A DNA stretch of 64,000 bases, from the NCBI RefSeq assembly GCF_017355785.1, contig NZ_JAFEWE010000018.1, forward strand, positions 1 to 64,000, given 5' to 3'. This stretch comes from Desertivirga arenae (GTDB lineage Bacteria > Bacteroidota > Bacteroidia > Sphingobacteriales > Sphingobacteriaceae). The notes below the pieces were generated by a model. The model saw only the letters and a list, made by a program, of their open reading frames with translations, had not been told where the DNA came from and did no database searches. Shown here one piece after another: positions 1 to 9,274 of this stretch (positions within the stretch are counted from its first letter, which is position 1; every line of letters starts with the position of its first letter). A program made the translations under genes and the position numbers.

Positions 1-3000
1 CATTGGTCTGGATCTGGTTACCGCTAATCTTGAAGGATGCATTATCTGTGCTTCCTGTTCCGCTTACTAACGAATAGGTAAAGGTTGCACTTGGATCATC
101 ACTTGTTGAGCTTAATGTTCCTGCTACAGTACTTACCGGAGCATTCTCATAAAGCGTACTTGCTGCCAAAGTAATGCTGGTTGGATAACCAGGTTTAACA
201 GTTAATACACCAGGAACAAAACTGATCGCATAGTTAGCAGCGGTTGCCCCATTTACTGTGATTGGGTAAGTTCCCTGAGCTGAATTAGCAGTTGCTGTGG
301 TAGAGAAAGCTGGTTGAGTAGTTAATACTGAACTCGTTTCTCCGTTTACAAAGCCTGAATAAGCTGCTGTGAAAGCTGGCAATGCCAGTCCCTGGAACTT
401 CTCTTTGTTCTCAGCAGTGATCGTCAGCACTTTCCTACCAACTGTTAAGGTTCCTTTTACATAAGTTACAGTATAGTTAGCAGACGCTCCGCTTGCCGTG
501 ATGTCATAAGTCCCTATTCCTGATTGGGTAGTAGCCGTAGTGCTTACCGCAGGTGCAGGGTTAAGAGCTGTTTCACCATTTACCAAACCTGAATAAGTCA
601 CACTCAGTGCCGGGTTAGTATCACCATAGGTTTTTGCCTTGTTCTCTGCGGTTACAGTAAGGGCTTTCTTAGCTACCGTTAGTGTCCCTTTTACGAAGGT
701 TACATCATAGTTTGAAGCTGTTCCGCTTGCAGTAATGTCATAAGCGCCTACACTGCTCGCTGCCGTTGCAGTAGTACTTACCGAAGGTGCAGGGTTAAGA
801 ATGGTCTCCCCGTTTACCAATCCTGAATAAGTTACACTTAGTGCAGGGTTAGCTTCACCGTAAGTTTTGCTCTTGTTATCTGCTGTTACCGTTAAGGCCT
901 TCTTGTTTACAGTTAAGCTTTGTTCTTTACTTGAAGCAGGATCATATTCAGTGTTTCCTGCTTGCGACGCTGTGATTACTGTTGTTCCTGCAGAAACTAC
1001 ATGAACCTTGCCATTAACAATAGTTGCCACAGAGGTATTACTAGAGGTATAATTAACTGCGAGTCCAGAACTAGCTACAGCGCCAGCTACGAAATCTGCA
1101 TCTCCATAAGTTTTTGTTGAATTAGCATCGAAAGCTATTGTCTGGGAATTTCTACGATTAACTTTAATTGAATAAGTTTTTAACGTCAAGCCATCTTCGG
1201 CAGTAACCGCAATTAAGATCGTATTTATTCCGACTGCCAGGTTAATAGCAGAAGAAGCTGTAGCGTTTTCAACTTTAACTCCATTTACTTTGACCGTAGC
1301 ATTTGCATCAGATAAAGTTGGAGTAACAACAATGCTTGAGGTTGAATAATCTACATCAGTAACATAATTCAAAATCGCCGCGTTAAAGTCCGGACTAATA
1401 GAACCCTTACTCGAAGCCAAATTAGCAAGAGTAGCAACCGTGTTTAACGTTCTGAAACTTTTAGCTTCTCCATAAGATGTACCTACTGCATTTTTTGCGT
1501 AAGCTCTAACATTATAGGAAGTATTAGCAGCAAGAGAGCTTACTGTTGAAGAATAATCTGCTATTCCTTTGCCGATACTTAGCTTAGAATCAGCGGTTGT
1601 AGGATTTGTATTAGTAGCTGAATAAACAATACCGTACTCGTTCAACGGGTCCTCCTCACTAACAACAGTTCCACCAAGAATAGCAGACGTAGTTTGGATA
1701 CCTGTAATACCATTAGTAGTAACTACCGGAGCCCAGTAATTATAAAGCTTACCAGTGAATTTATTCGAAGAATTATCGTTAAACGCTCTAGCTAATTGAT
1801 TACTCTCAGCAGTTACGTTTGATTCTATTGAATAATAAGCAATAAGATTCGAAGAGGCTGGGTCGATAGTATTTGGAAGATTTGCAGCAATTTCACTGGC
1901 AGTGCGTGCTGTTTTCCAAATTCTAACTTCATCCATCTCTCCCTTAAATATCTCAAAATAATTTGCAGTAGAATACTCTGCAATACCCATATTAATCGAA
2001 AGTCCCTTTTTAGCTGCATTTATTGCATTTCCAGTGAAGCCAATAGAAACACCATTAACAAAGATCTCCGTGTTAGTGCTCTTCATCACAAAGGCTAGGT
2101 GATACCATTTATCTTTTGTAAATGCATAAGTAATGGAATTATAACTACTACCATTCCAAAGACCTATCCTGTCTAATTGATTATTAATATGGAAACTATA
2201 GCGAGAACCAGTAGTATTTCTTTCTCCAATTACAGTTGGGTTACCTGTCGCTGAACCTGCGACCCAGGTTGGCTTTACCCACATCTCAATAGTACCCTCT
2301 GTAAACTCTAACTCAGGGTTATTAGGAATGGATACATATTGATTAGAGCCATTAAATGAAAGAGTACTAGCAGAAGGAGGATTCAAAGGTGCCAGAACAG
2401 TAAAGGATTGCTTTACTTCTGTAGCAGCAGTGAAAACTTCATTTCCACTCTGAGTGCTTGTAATGTTCACTTTTCCTACCCCGACAATATGAATTTTATT
2501 ATCGACAATTGTAGCTACAGCGCTGTTATCTGAAGCATAACTTACCGTAAGACCAGAGCTGGATGTAGCCCCAGGCGAGAAATCTTCTGAACCATAATTC
2601 TTTGCCTCGATAGGATTGAAAGTAATAGTCTGCATACCCTTAGGGGTGCCGGAGACCGTTTCAGCAAGACCGCTTTCGTTCCCCACCTTATCTGTTGCAG
2701 AGATACTGTAAAGATATTGAGATCCGTTGGTAAGTGACTCTTGCGTATATGTTGTTGTTCCGGCAGGGATAGACGCAATCAGCGTACTTTTTTTATCTGA
2801 ACCTATAGCATATAAACTGTACGAAAGAAAATCTGCCTCTGCATTTGCCGTCCAGCTAATTACGTTCCGGGTGTCACCTGAAGTAACCGCCAAACCAGAG
2901 GGTATAGCCGGGGCTGTCTTATCAAAAGCAATGGAATAAAGACCTTCAGCATTTCCATAATTATTCGCGTCTGTTACAGAGTTAGGCTTGACTTTTAATT

Positions 3001-4621
3001 TCACAACGCCGTCTCCGGAAGGTATCAGATTAACAGTGTATGTACTACCTGATCCTTGAAGATCTTTAACTTCTGCATTTTCCGCTACTAGATCTTCTAA
3101 ACTGAAACCAGTAACTGAATTATCAAATTCTATTGTAATGGCAATAGGATTCTCGTTTGTTATTGTTTTTTGAACACTGGTTAAACTTACGGAGAAGCTT
3201 TGGATATACTTTGAAATTTGTGAACCAGTACTAGAGTACCCATTGGCTGATCTCAAATAAACGCTTTCGCCTTTGTCTACCAAGATGTCATTATTAGGCG
3301 ACATCATCATCATGATGTCGTCGTAATAATCTCTGCTTATATTATAACGCCATTTTTCCTTACCATTAGAATCAAATTTAATCAAAACGTCGTATTGGTT
3401 ACTGGAGCTATAGTAAATAGAAGAGCCGATAATGTAAATATTATCTGAATTAGCGATCTTAATACCGGTGGGATAAAGGTATTTTCCAGATTCATCAGAA
3501 CTAGAGCCAGAAGTTTTAACTTCCCATAAGAGTTCCCCGCTGTTACTGTACTTAATAGTAAACATATCGGTATTATTGTCCCGTCCTAAAACAACAATAT
3601 TATTAGAATTATCTAGCGAAATGCGATAAGGCCATACATAAGGACTGTTACCATTATAAAATTTGGTCCAGGCAGTAGTAGCGTCAGATCCTAATTTTGT
3701 TAAATAAACAGCATACGAGCTGTTATTTGAAACTTGCGACGCAAGATATACATTCTGACTAGCGTCCAAAACGAAATCAACAATGCTTGAACTGGTATAA
3801 TTAGCTGGAGTGGAAATAGTTTTACTCCAAATTATCTCACCGCTGGTGTCTAACTTTCTTATAGTGTAAGCTGAGTTATTTTGATCAACAACATAACTAT
3901 TGCCCAAATTATCTACTTTCAAGAACGCCATCTGAGTGTAGCTACCAGAAGATACTACTTTTTCCCATTGCTTATTGCCTGAGGGGTCAAACTTTGCAAC
4001 AATCGTCTTGTAGTTTGAATTTACGTAGTCAGTACCAGATACAATTATATTTCCTTTCGAGTCTACAGACCAGGGACCCATGCCAAAACTTGTAACACTA
4101 GTAGTTGGTATAAATTCGATCTGGAAAATATTATTTCCACTTTTATCATATTTCAAGATTGATGTTCTTGAACCATTAGTATTGTTCCCGTAATAATAGG
4201 AATAGCACACAACAACAATACTTCCATCAGCATTTAATTTAATGCCTCTTGGCTGATGAGATGTATCGTAATTATTAATTTTTTTTGAATAAGTTCTTTC
4301 CCATATCAACTCACCACTAGCATTGAACTTTTGAATCAGTGCAGGGGCATAACTTTGATTTTGGTTAAATCCCACGACATACATATTTCCTTCGTCGTCG
4401 AGTACAGAAGCTCCCTGATCAGAATAATAACTGTAGGAATATATATTTGGTAAAGTCTTCTTCCAACTCTCGCTTACCTGCGCGAAGCTTAATTGTCCCG
4501 GCAACAATAAAAACAAAGCTATTATTGTCCTGTATAAGCACCAAGCAATCTTAGCCCCTGATCTGTTACCGCGTCTAACCTTAGTAAGGCCTTCATTTTG
4601 TTTGAGTAAAAATCTCCTCAT
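1..4621 (-). CDS. Giant secreted multidomain surface protein (propeller-like, Fn3, LamG, MBG repeats), 3' end beyond window
   Basis: An open frame of 1540 codons runs from an ATG at 4621 off the left edge, so the C-terminus, where a T9SS sorting domain would be expected, is not visible. The N-terminus has a long basic n-region, then a hydrophobic stretch ending LSFAQ near residue 48, read as a signal peptide. Approximate domains: propeller-like repeats with NxYVVG/VDxxGN motifs (50-460), Ig-like (475-560), Fn3-like (565-655), a Big-like module (660-735), LamG/concanavalin fold (745-960, with FTEGTIEMWVKP and WYHLAFV), Fn3-like (961-1060), cadherin-like beta sandwich (1065-1155), a second Big-like module, three MBG-type repeats (1240-1475) and a cadherin-like start (1478 onward). 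Function is inferred to be a cell-surface adhesin or carbohydrate-binding protein; no enzyme motif was seen. It is probably monocistronic, with 478 bp upstream. Confidence 0.88.
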   Translation of the reverse strand, partial: MRRFLLKQNEGLTKVRRGNRSGAKIAWCLYRTIIALFLLLPGQLSFAQVSESWKKTLPNIYSYSYYSDQGASVLDDEGNMYVVGFNQNQSYAPALIQKFNASGELIWERTYSKKINNYDTSHQPRGIKLNADGSIVVVCYSYYYGNNTNGSRTSILKYDKSGNNIFQIEFIPTTSVTSFGMGPWSVDSKGNIIVSGTDYVNSNYKTIVAKFDPSGNKQWEKVVSSGSYTQMAFLKVDNLGNSYVVDQNNSAYTIRKLDTSGEIIWSKTISTPANYTSSSIVDFVLDASQNVYLASQVSNNSSYAVYLTKLGSDATTAWTKFYNGNSPYVWPYRISLDNSNNIVVLGRDNNTDMFTIKYSNSGELLWEVKTSGSSSDESGKYLYPTGIKIANSDNIYIIGSSIYYSSSNQYDVLIKFDSNGKEKWRYNISRDYYDDIMMMMSPNNDILVDKGESVYLRSANGYSSTGSQISKYIQSFSVSLTSVQKTITNENPIAITIEFDNSVTGFSLEDLVAENAEVKDLQGSGSTYTVNLIPSGDGVVKLKVKPNSVTDANNYGNAEGLYSIAFDKTAPAIPSGLAVTSGDTRNVISWTANAEADFLSYSLYAIGSDKKSTLIASIPAGTTTYTQESLTNGSQYLYSISATDKVGNESGLAETVSGTPKGMQTITFNPIEAKNYGSEDFSPGATSSSGLTVSYASDNSAVATIVDNKIHIVGVGKVNITSTQSGNEVFTAATEVKQSFTVLAPLNPPSASTLSFNGSNQYVSIPNNPELEFTEGTIEMWVKPTWVAGSATGNPTVIGERNTTGSRYSFHINNQLDRIGLWNGSSYNSITYAFTKDKWYHLAFVMKSTNTEIFVNGVSIGFTGNAINAAKKGLSINMGIAEYSTANYFEIFKGEMDEVRIWKTARTASEIAANLPNTIDPASSNLIAYYSIESNVTAESNQLARAFNDNSSNKFTGKLYNYWAPVVTTNGITGIQTTSAILGGTVVSEEDPLNEYGIVYSATNTNPTTADSKLSIGKGIADYSSTVSSLAANTSYNVRAYAKNAVGTSYGEAKSFRTLNTVATLANLASSKGSISPDFNAAILNYVTDVDYSTSSIVVTPTLSDANATVKVNGVKVENATASSAINLAVGINTILIAVTAEDGLTLKTYSIKVNRRNSQTIAFDANSTKTYGDADFVAGAVASSGLAVNYTSSNTSVATIVNGKVHVVSAGTTVITASQAGNTEYDPASSKEQSLTVNKKALTVTADNKSKTYGEANPALSVTYSGLVNGETILNPAPSVSTTATAASSVGAYDITASGTASNYDVTFVKGTLTVAKKALTVTAENKAKTYGDTNPALSVTYSGLVNGETALNPAPAVSTTATTQSGIGTYDITASGASANYTVTYVKGTLTVGRKVLTITAENKEKFQGLALPAFTAAYSGFVNGETSSVLTTQPAFSTTATANSAQGTYPITVNGATAANYAISFVPGVLTVKPGYPTSITLAASTLYENAPVSTVAGTLSSTSDDPSATFTYSLVSGTGSTDNASFKISGNQIQTN
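193..904 (-). repeat. Three tandem MBG-type coding repeats (about 237 bp each)
   Basis: Within the giant secreted protein, three consecutive units of about 79 codons repeat the pattern KALTVTAxNKxKTYG, then YSGLVNGET, then YDITASG and VKGTLTV. Units run roughly 904-667, 667-430 and 430-193. The first two are very similar at both DNA and protein level; the third is diverged. MBG-type domains of this kind are common in long Bacteroidota adhesins. Near-identical tandem units can change copy number by recombination. Confidence 0.8.
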
Positions 4622-5099
4622 TGTTCTTTTAATAAATATCTAAATCCATATTCTTCTATTTGCTGGCTATAATCACTAAAGCCCAACCCTCACCGTCTAT
4701 TTTAACTTCTTCATAAAACTCCCTTTTTGCCCTTTTCTACGCCGCAAAGAGACGCTTGTTATTGAAATTGAGTATCAAAATCAGTAGTTCGGACAAGAAA
4801 AACCCAGAATAAGAGTACATTTTGACGATAAGAACCCACAAACGGAACAGGATAGCCGTGGATGCCGGAAAACCCTTTCAATATTTTCAATTCATAATTG
4901 AAGGATCAAACAAGTTCTAATTAGAAGGCCCTGCAATCTATTGAGAGGAATAACTAATGGTAACCAGAATAACAGGGGGAAGGATAAGAGATGCAGGTAG
5001 GAATATTTGCAGTAATTACAAATATCAGTCCGAACAAAAAAGGTAATGGGAGCCGCCGACCTTGGGCTGGATTGTCAGACGGTCCCTTTAACCAAAAAC
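4622..5099. other. Intergenic region between the giant surface protein and the aminotransferase
   Basis: About 480 bp with no ORF I can support. It must hold the promoter of the gene starting at 4621 and the 3' end of the aminotransferase transcript. A short perfect hairpin (7-bp arms TTCAATT/AATTGAA, 3-base loop) lies at 4886-4902 and could help end the minus-strand transcript, but no T-tract follows it. No RNA gene was recognised. Confidence 0.5.
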
Positions 5100-6323
5100 T
5101 TATGCCGAAAGGTAATACTTTGCTGGCTGTAGATCTTGCAATACGGGGGTATTGAATATATTATCAAAGCATTCGAAGATCCTATCGAAATCTTCAAAAC
5201 TTAGGTTACTGCCACTGGGAAGACAAAGGCCCCTGTTAAAAATATGTTCAGCTACACCATTCCCGAAATAAGGGAAGTCTTTGAAAACAGGCTGAGTGTG
5301 CAATGGCTTCCACACTGGCCGTGTCTCTATATTCCTTTCTTCAAACTTACGTCTTATAAATTCTGCATCAACACCGCCAGTTTCTTTTGGATTGATCAAA
5401 ATTGATGTCAACCAGTAATTTGAGAAGAATTCGTCAGATGGCTCCTCCTGAAATGTGATCCCTTGCTGCGTACCCAGCTCTTGCTGGTATCTAAAGAAAT
5501 TATCTCTCCTTGCCTTTACCCTATCCTCAATTACTTCAAGCTGTCCTAACCCTATTCCTGCAAGTACATTACTTAAACGGTAATTATATCCAATTTGGCT
5601 ATGCTCATAATGCACCGCCTGATCTCTTGCTTGGGTGGCGAGAAATTTAGCTCTGTCTATAAGAGATTTATCATTGCTGAAAAGTGCACCGCCACCGCTG
5701 GTAGTGATAATTTTATTGCCATTAAAACTAACCACTCCTAAAGTACTCAGTGTTCCACAATGCCGGCCCTTATAAGTACTTCCCAAAGCTTCTGCACTAT
5801 CCTCAATAACAGGAATTCCATATTTTTCTGCAATCCTTGTGATCTCCGTCATCTGGCAAGGCATACCAAATAAGTGCACCGGAATAATAGCCTTCGGTAA
5901 TTTCGCTTTCTTTACACCGCTTGCCGTTTTAACCTGCCCGGCAAGGCATGCTAAAATGGCCTCCTCCAAACTTTCAGGGCACATATTCCAGGTAGCATAT
6001 TCAGAATCGATGAATACAGGTGTACCTCCCAGATATCTAACAGGATTAGCTGAGGCCGTAAAGGTTAAACTCTGTGTAAGAACAAAATCATCCTCTCCAA
6101 CTCCCAGCATAATTAAAGCAAGGTGTAATGCAGCGGTACCCGAACTTAACGCAGCTACGTAAGGTGTCTGAGTATAATTACTCAGTGCAAGCTCAAATGC
6201 ATCCAGGTTTGGTCCCAAAGGAGCCACCCAGTTTGTAGCAAATGCTTGATTAACATACTTATCCTCGCGGCCGCTCATATGAGGCGAGCTAAGCCATACT
6301 TTTGTCCCAGTGAATATACTCAT
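5100..6323 (-). CDS. DegT/DnrJ/EryC1/StrS-family sugar aminotransferase (PglE-like)
   Basis: This 407-residue protein is a full-length PLP-dependent sugar aminotransferase, the family that aminates 4-keto or 3-keto nucleotide sugars using glutamate. Visible hallmarks are the cofactor-site segment LSSGTAALHLAL, VIEDSAEALGS, and SFNGNKIITTSGGGA carrying the PLP-binding lysine. The closing region LPSGSNLS is also typical. Within the locus it is the natural partner of the PglF-like dehydratase (36314-38278) and the PglD-like acetyltransferase (12313-12942): UDP-GlcNAc to 4-keto sugar to 4-amino sugar to N-acetylated product. That assignment comes from context; a perosamine-type or other 4-aminotransferase is possible. 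It is the last minus-strand gene of the locus. Start is ATG at 6323. Confidence 0.9.
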   Translation of the reverse strand: MSIFTGTKVWLSSPHMSGREDKYVNQAFATNWVAPLGPNLDAFELALSNYTQTPYVAALSSGTAALHLALIMLGVGEDDFVLTQSLTFTASANPVRYLGGTPVFIDSEYATWNMCPESLEEAILACLAGQVKTASGVKKAKLPKAIIPVHLFGMPCQMTEITRIAEKYGIPVIEDSAEALGSTYKGRHCGTLSTLGVVSFNGNKIITTSGGGALFSNDKSLIDRAKFLATQARDQAVHYEHSQIGYNYRLSNVLAGIGLGQLEVIEDRVKARRDNFFRYQQELGTQQGITFQEEPSDEFFSNYWLTSILINPKETGGVDAEFIRRKFEERNIETRPVWKPLHTQPVFKDFPYFGNGVAEHIFNRGLCLPSGSNLSFEDFDRIFECFDNIFNTPVLQDLQPAKYYLSA

Positions 6324-6371
6324 CTTAAAATAGCTAAGGAAGCTAAAAAACCCTTTTCTCTCTGTCTCCCG

Positions 6372-6394
6372 ATCTTATTGTTGCTCAATAAGAT
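6372..6394. other. Perfect hairpin in the 144-bp gap before the aminotransferase
   Basis: Arms ATCTTATTG and CAATAAGAT (9 bp, perfect) enclose a 5-base loop between the stop of the PorP-OmpA gene at 6468 and the aminotransferase start at 6323. No T-tract follows on the minus strand, so it could be a weak terminator or a 5'-UTR stem of the downstream gene. Confidence 0.45.
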
Positions 6395-6467
6395 GCAGAC
6401 AGTTTGTTCTACGAATAATAAATACAGAAGTTCCACTTAACTTGAGGACAAGTGAAACTTTTATATT

Positions 6468-8462
6468 CTATGGCATCTGAATTTTCTTCAGATATGCATT
6501 GCGTAAACCCAATGCCTTAATCCTTCTAAGTCTGTCCTCTGCTAACTTCTCATCGTTAAATACGCCAAAGAAATACAAACTATGTCCTCTGTCGTCCTTC
6601 CGTTCAAACACATTGGCATTTAACCCTTTCAAATAAGAAATATTACCGTCGCCTACATTAGCAGACGAACCAAGATATATAGTGAAATAGTTTGTATTGC
6701 TTGATCTTGCAGAGTTGCTCGTATCTGCATCCAGCTTCATAAAGGTATTTATCCTTCCCAGCAGCTCTTCCTGAGACACTGTATCACTTCCAAAAGTGGT
6801 TTCGCCTAATTCCTGCTCTTTAAACCCTGAGAGATACAGTTCGCTTCTTCTGTTCTTCTGCTGCACAATATCTTTACAACCTTCACAATTATTAATTGGA
6901 GCCTTCTCACCATACCATGAAGTTGCAATCCTTTGAGTATCAATACCGCTGTTTTTCAAATAGTTCTTTGCAGATTTAGCCCTGTTTTGACTTAAAATTT
7001 TATTATAAGCAATACTCCCTCTCAAGTCTGTATGAGATTTAATCTGCAACGTCAGCGAGCTATCATTCTTCATGATGTTGCTTATCTTATTCAGTGTGAA
7101 GGCTGCGCTTGGTCTGATATAGTACTTATCAAAATCGTAGTAGATCGTATCTTTATAGAACACCCGGAATCTTTTCGACAACCTGCTATCCAAAGAAACA
7201 GCCATGGAGGTATCAGGATATGACCTCTCGGGTACAGCAGCAAGGGTGGCAGCCACAACAGAGTCACAAGGATTTTTATCTGGTGATTTCGGAGCATCCG
7301 GTACCGTTTTAATATTCGCCAGATTATTTCCCCCGCAAGGAAGACAGAAGGTGGTACCAAATGGAAGTAAAGCTTCCATCTGACTAATGAGTTTCCTATT
7401 ATTTTCCTGGGTATATTTCTCCATATCCGCCGGTTTCTTCTTTCTCCATCCATACGGGAAAATGCTCAGGGAAACCTCAACGTGAGACACATCATAATAA
7501 GGTTTAAGGATCGGCATTTCGTAACTAACGTGAAAACCCACCTTGTCGTTAATATTCATCCCCAACATTCCGTATACAGCCTTCCAGGAACGCGAATACA
7601 TTCCGATATTAACTGTTTTCTTCGGCATGTAACGATAGTAAGTTAAGCTATAAGTAGTTTCATGGATCTCTGTACTATCATCACGTTTGGCTTTATAATC
7701 CCTTAAATAAATTCCCTCTTTCCAGGAGTAATGCTCCACTTTCAAGGCATTTTTAGGATCAGGGCGGTAATAAATACTACTTAGTGCATTAACCCGGTAT
7801 CGTTTAAGCAACCAGCCCATATTCTTGTACATCAGGTTATAGTCGGGATTGGTAATATTATATGCAGAAAAACCCGATTCAATCTTCAAACGATCCAGCG
7901 TCAGTTTATACTTTAATCCGGTGCTATAATTCATATAACCCAAAGATCCCTTGAAATTACCTGTTGCGTTAGCTGGAGTAAACCACCTTACAGGTCTTAC
8001 ATCGATAAGACGGTCGTATGGGCCTTTTGCCTCATCAACTGTTCCATATAAGTAGCTGGCCTGAAATCCAACCCGCAACTCCTGAAATTTATATTTGTCA
8101 ATATAGAATTGCCTTGCCGCCGAAATACCAGCATATTTACCGGAGATAGGGATATTAGGAGAACCTGTTTGCAAATAATTCAAACCCACTCCCCACATTC
8201 CCTTCTTTCCTAACCGCATATCGGCTGATAGATTATAGAAATGATTATAGTCCTGCCTGTTACTGATCCTGGCAAAAAGCCCGGTTATCCTGGCGTTGCC
8301 TTCTTCAATATCACCTGTCTGGGCTGGATTAACCAACAATGGGATAGCTCTGTATTGAGAAACCCTGGCATCCTGAGCACTTGCTTTGGTTACCACTATT
8401 AATCCCAGAACTAAAAGCAACATTTTATATACTGCTTTTACTGTGTTAGTAAATTGGCTCAC
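6468..8462 (-). CDS. PorP/SprF-like, OmpA and SPOR-like three-domain outer-membrane protein
   Basis: The N-terminal half (about residues 35-330) is a PorP/SprF-type beta-barrel, with the opening DARVSQYRAIPLLVNPAQTG and repeated barrel strands. Residues about 440-545 form an OmpA peptidoglycan-binding domain (FDKYYIRPSA, SHTDLRGS, NRRSELYLSG). The last 75 residues end in a SPOR-like pattern (YFFGVFNDEKLAEDRL, GLRNAYL). PorP/SprF proteins are outer-membrane partners of T9SS substrates; OmpA and SPOR domains would anchor this one to peptidoglycan. The open frame reaches a TTG at 8504 overlapping the upstream gene. A GTG at 8462 gives a better signal peptide (basic n-region, then MLLLVLGLIVV and ASAQ) than the ATG at 8423. 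It sits next to polysaccharide genes, with no recognisable T9SS substrate beside it except perhaps the giant protein at 1-4621. Confidence 0.82.
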   Translation of the reverse strand: MSQFTNTVKAVYKMLLLVLGLIVVTKASAQDARVSQYRAIPLLVNPAQTGDIEEGNARITGLFARISNRQDYNHFYNLSADMRLGKKGMWGVGLNYLQTGSPNIPISGKYAGISAARQFYIDKYKFQELRVGFQASYLYGTVDEAKGPYDRLIDVRPVRWFTPANATGNFKGSLGYMNYSTGLKYKLTLDRLKIESGFSAYNITNPDYNLMYKNMGWLLKRYRVNALSSIYYRPDPKNALKVEHYSWKEGIYLRDYKAKRDDSTEIHETTYSLTYYRYMPKKTVNIGMYSRSWKAVYGMLGMNINDKVGFHVSYEMPILKPYYDVSHVEVSLSIFPYGWRKKKPADMEKYTQENNRKLISQMEALLPFGTTFCLPCGGNNLANIKTVPDAPKSPDKNPCDSVVAATLAAVPERSYPDTSMAVSLDSRLSKRFRVFYKDTIYYDFDKYYIRPSAAFTLNKISNIMKNDSSLTLQIKSHTDLRGSIAYNKILSQNRAKSAKNYLKNSGIDTQRIATSWYGEKAPINNCEGCKDIVQQKNRRSELYLSGFKEQELGETTFGSDTVSQEELLGRINTFMKLDADTSNSARSSNTNYFTIYLGSSANVGDGNISYLKGLNANVFERKDDRGHSLYFFGVFNDEKLAEDRLRRIKALGLRNAYLKKIQMP

Positions 8463-8488
8463 AACCACTTTATTGATTATTATGATTT

Positions 8489-9265
8489 TCAACTCGAAAA
8501 ACAACTGATAAACTCCCTTATTTCCTTAATATTTCCCCATAACGCTGCACCTGTATCAATCCTCAGTACCGGAATTCCTATCTTATCAAGGAAACTGATC
8601 TTTGATCTATATTCAGCCACATTTTGCTCGATGTAGTCCCTAAGTTCACTTTCAGATAAACCCCGGTGACTGAACGTCTTTACACCGCCTTTTCTTCTTT
8701 GAAGGGCTCTTGCGAACACCTCATCAGCATCAAGTTCACAAGAAATAATGGCTGCAGGATTAACAATCAGATCGTTCAACCACGGCTCGGAAGGATATTT
8801 AGAAAAGAGTTCTGACGACAGGCCATGATGATGGTGTAACGGTCCTTCATCCAGAACAACTACATCATTATTATCCAAAATATTATTCAAAACACAGACA
8901 TCATCGGCGCGCTTCTGGAACGCCTTCGTCCTTTTCTGAACAAGAGATCTGTCTGTCACATTACTTAATTTTTCAGATAATACCGAAAGCGAAAAGCTGT
9001 ATTGATTCGTCAGGTTCCTTTCCAGGCTATTAAGCATCCTTACTGAAACCCCGTATCGTTTATCTTTAAATGCAGGCACCTTTAACAGTGCTTTATATAA
9101 GATATTCTTATTCAAACCAACCTTGAAGCGATAATTCGTGGCAGCCCTTACATGAGCTTCCTGAACACTAAGAAAGTTCCTGTCAGGAATGCTCTTATCT
9201 ACTAACCTCGAGTATAAGAACGTTTTACCTACCCCTGAAGGGCCTAGAAATTCAATTACTTTCAC
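8489..9265 (-). CDS. P-loop NTPase, kinase-like protein of unknown function
   Basis: A 258-residue protein that opens directly with a Walker A motif, GPSGVGKT (residues 8-15). A Walker-B-like VVVLDEGP lies near residue 139, followed by a run of four histidines, and there is an Arg-rich lid-like segment (ALQRRKGG). The size and layout resemble small nucleotide or sugar kinases and sulfotransferase-type P-loop proteins, but I do not recognise the family and give no substrate. It lies 9 bp after a glycosyltransferase and just before the PorP-OmpA fusion, so it is likely co-transcribed with the locus. The start is GTG at 9265; no in-frame ATG lies nearby. Confidence 0.75.
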   Translation of the reverse strand: MKVIEFLGPSGVGKTFLYSRLVDKSIPDRNFLSVQEAHVRAATNYRFKVGLNKNILYKALLKVPAFKDKRYGVSVRMLNSLERNLTNQYSFSLSVLSEKLSNVTDRSLVQKRTKAFQKRADDVCVLNNILDNNDVVVLDEGPLHHHHGLSSELFSKYPSEPWLNDLIVNPAAIISCELDADEVFARALQRRKGGVKTFSHRGLSESELRDYIEQNVAEYRSKISFLDKIGIPVLRIDTGAALWGNIKEIREFISCFSS

Positions 9266-9274
9266 TTCGATTAG

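Noticed and set aside
1825-2019. Short frames inside the giant left-edge gene
   Set aside because: Out of frame with a continuous 1540-codon ORF with recognisable domains.
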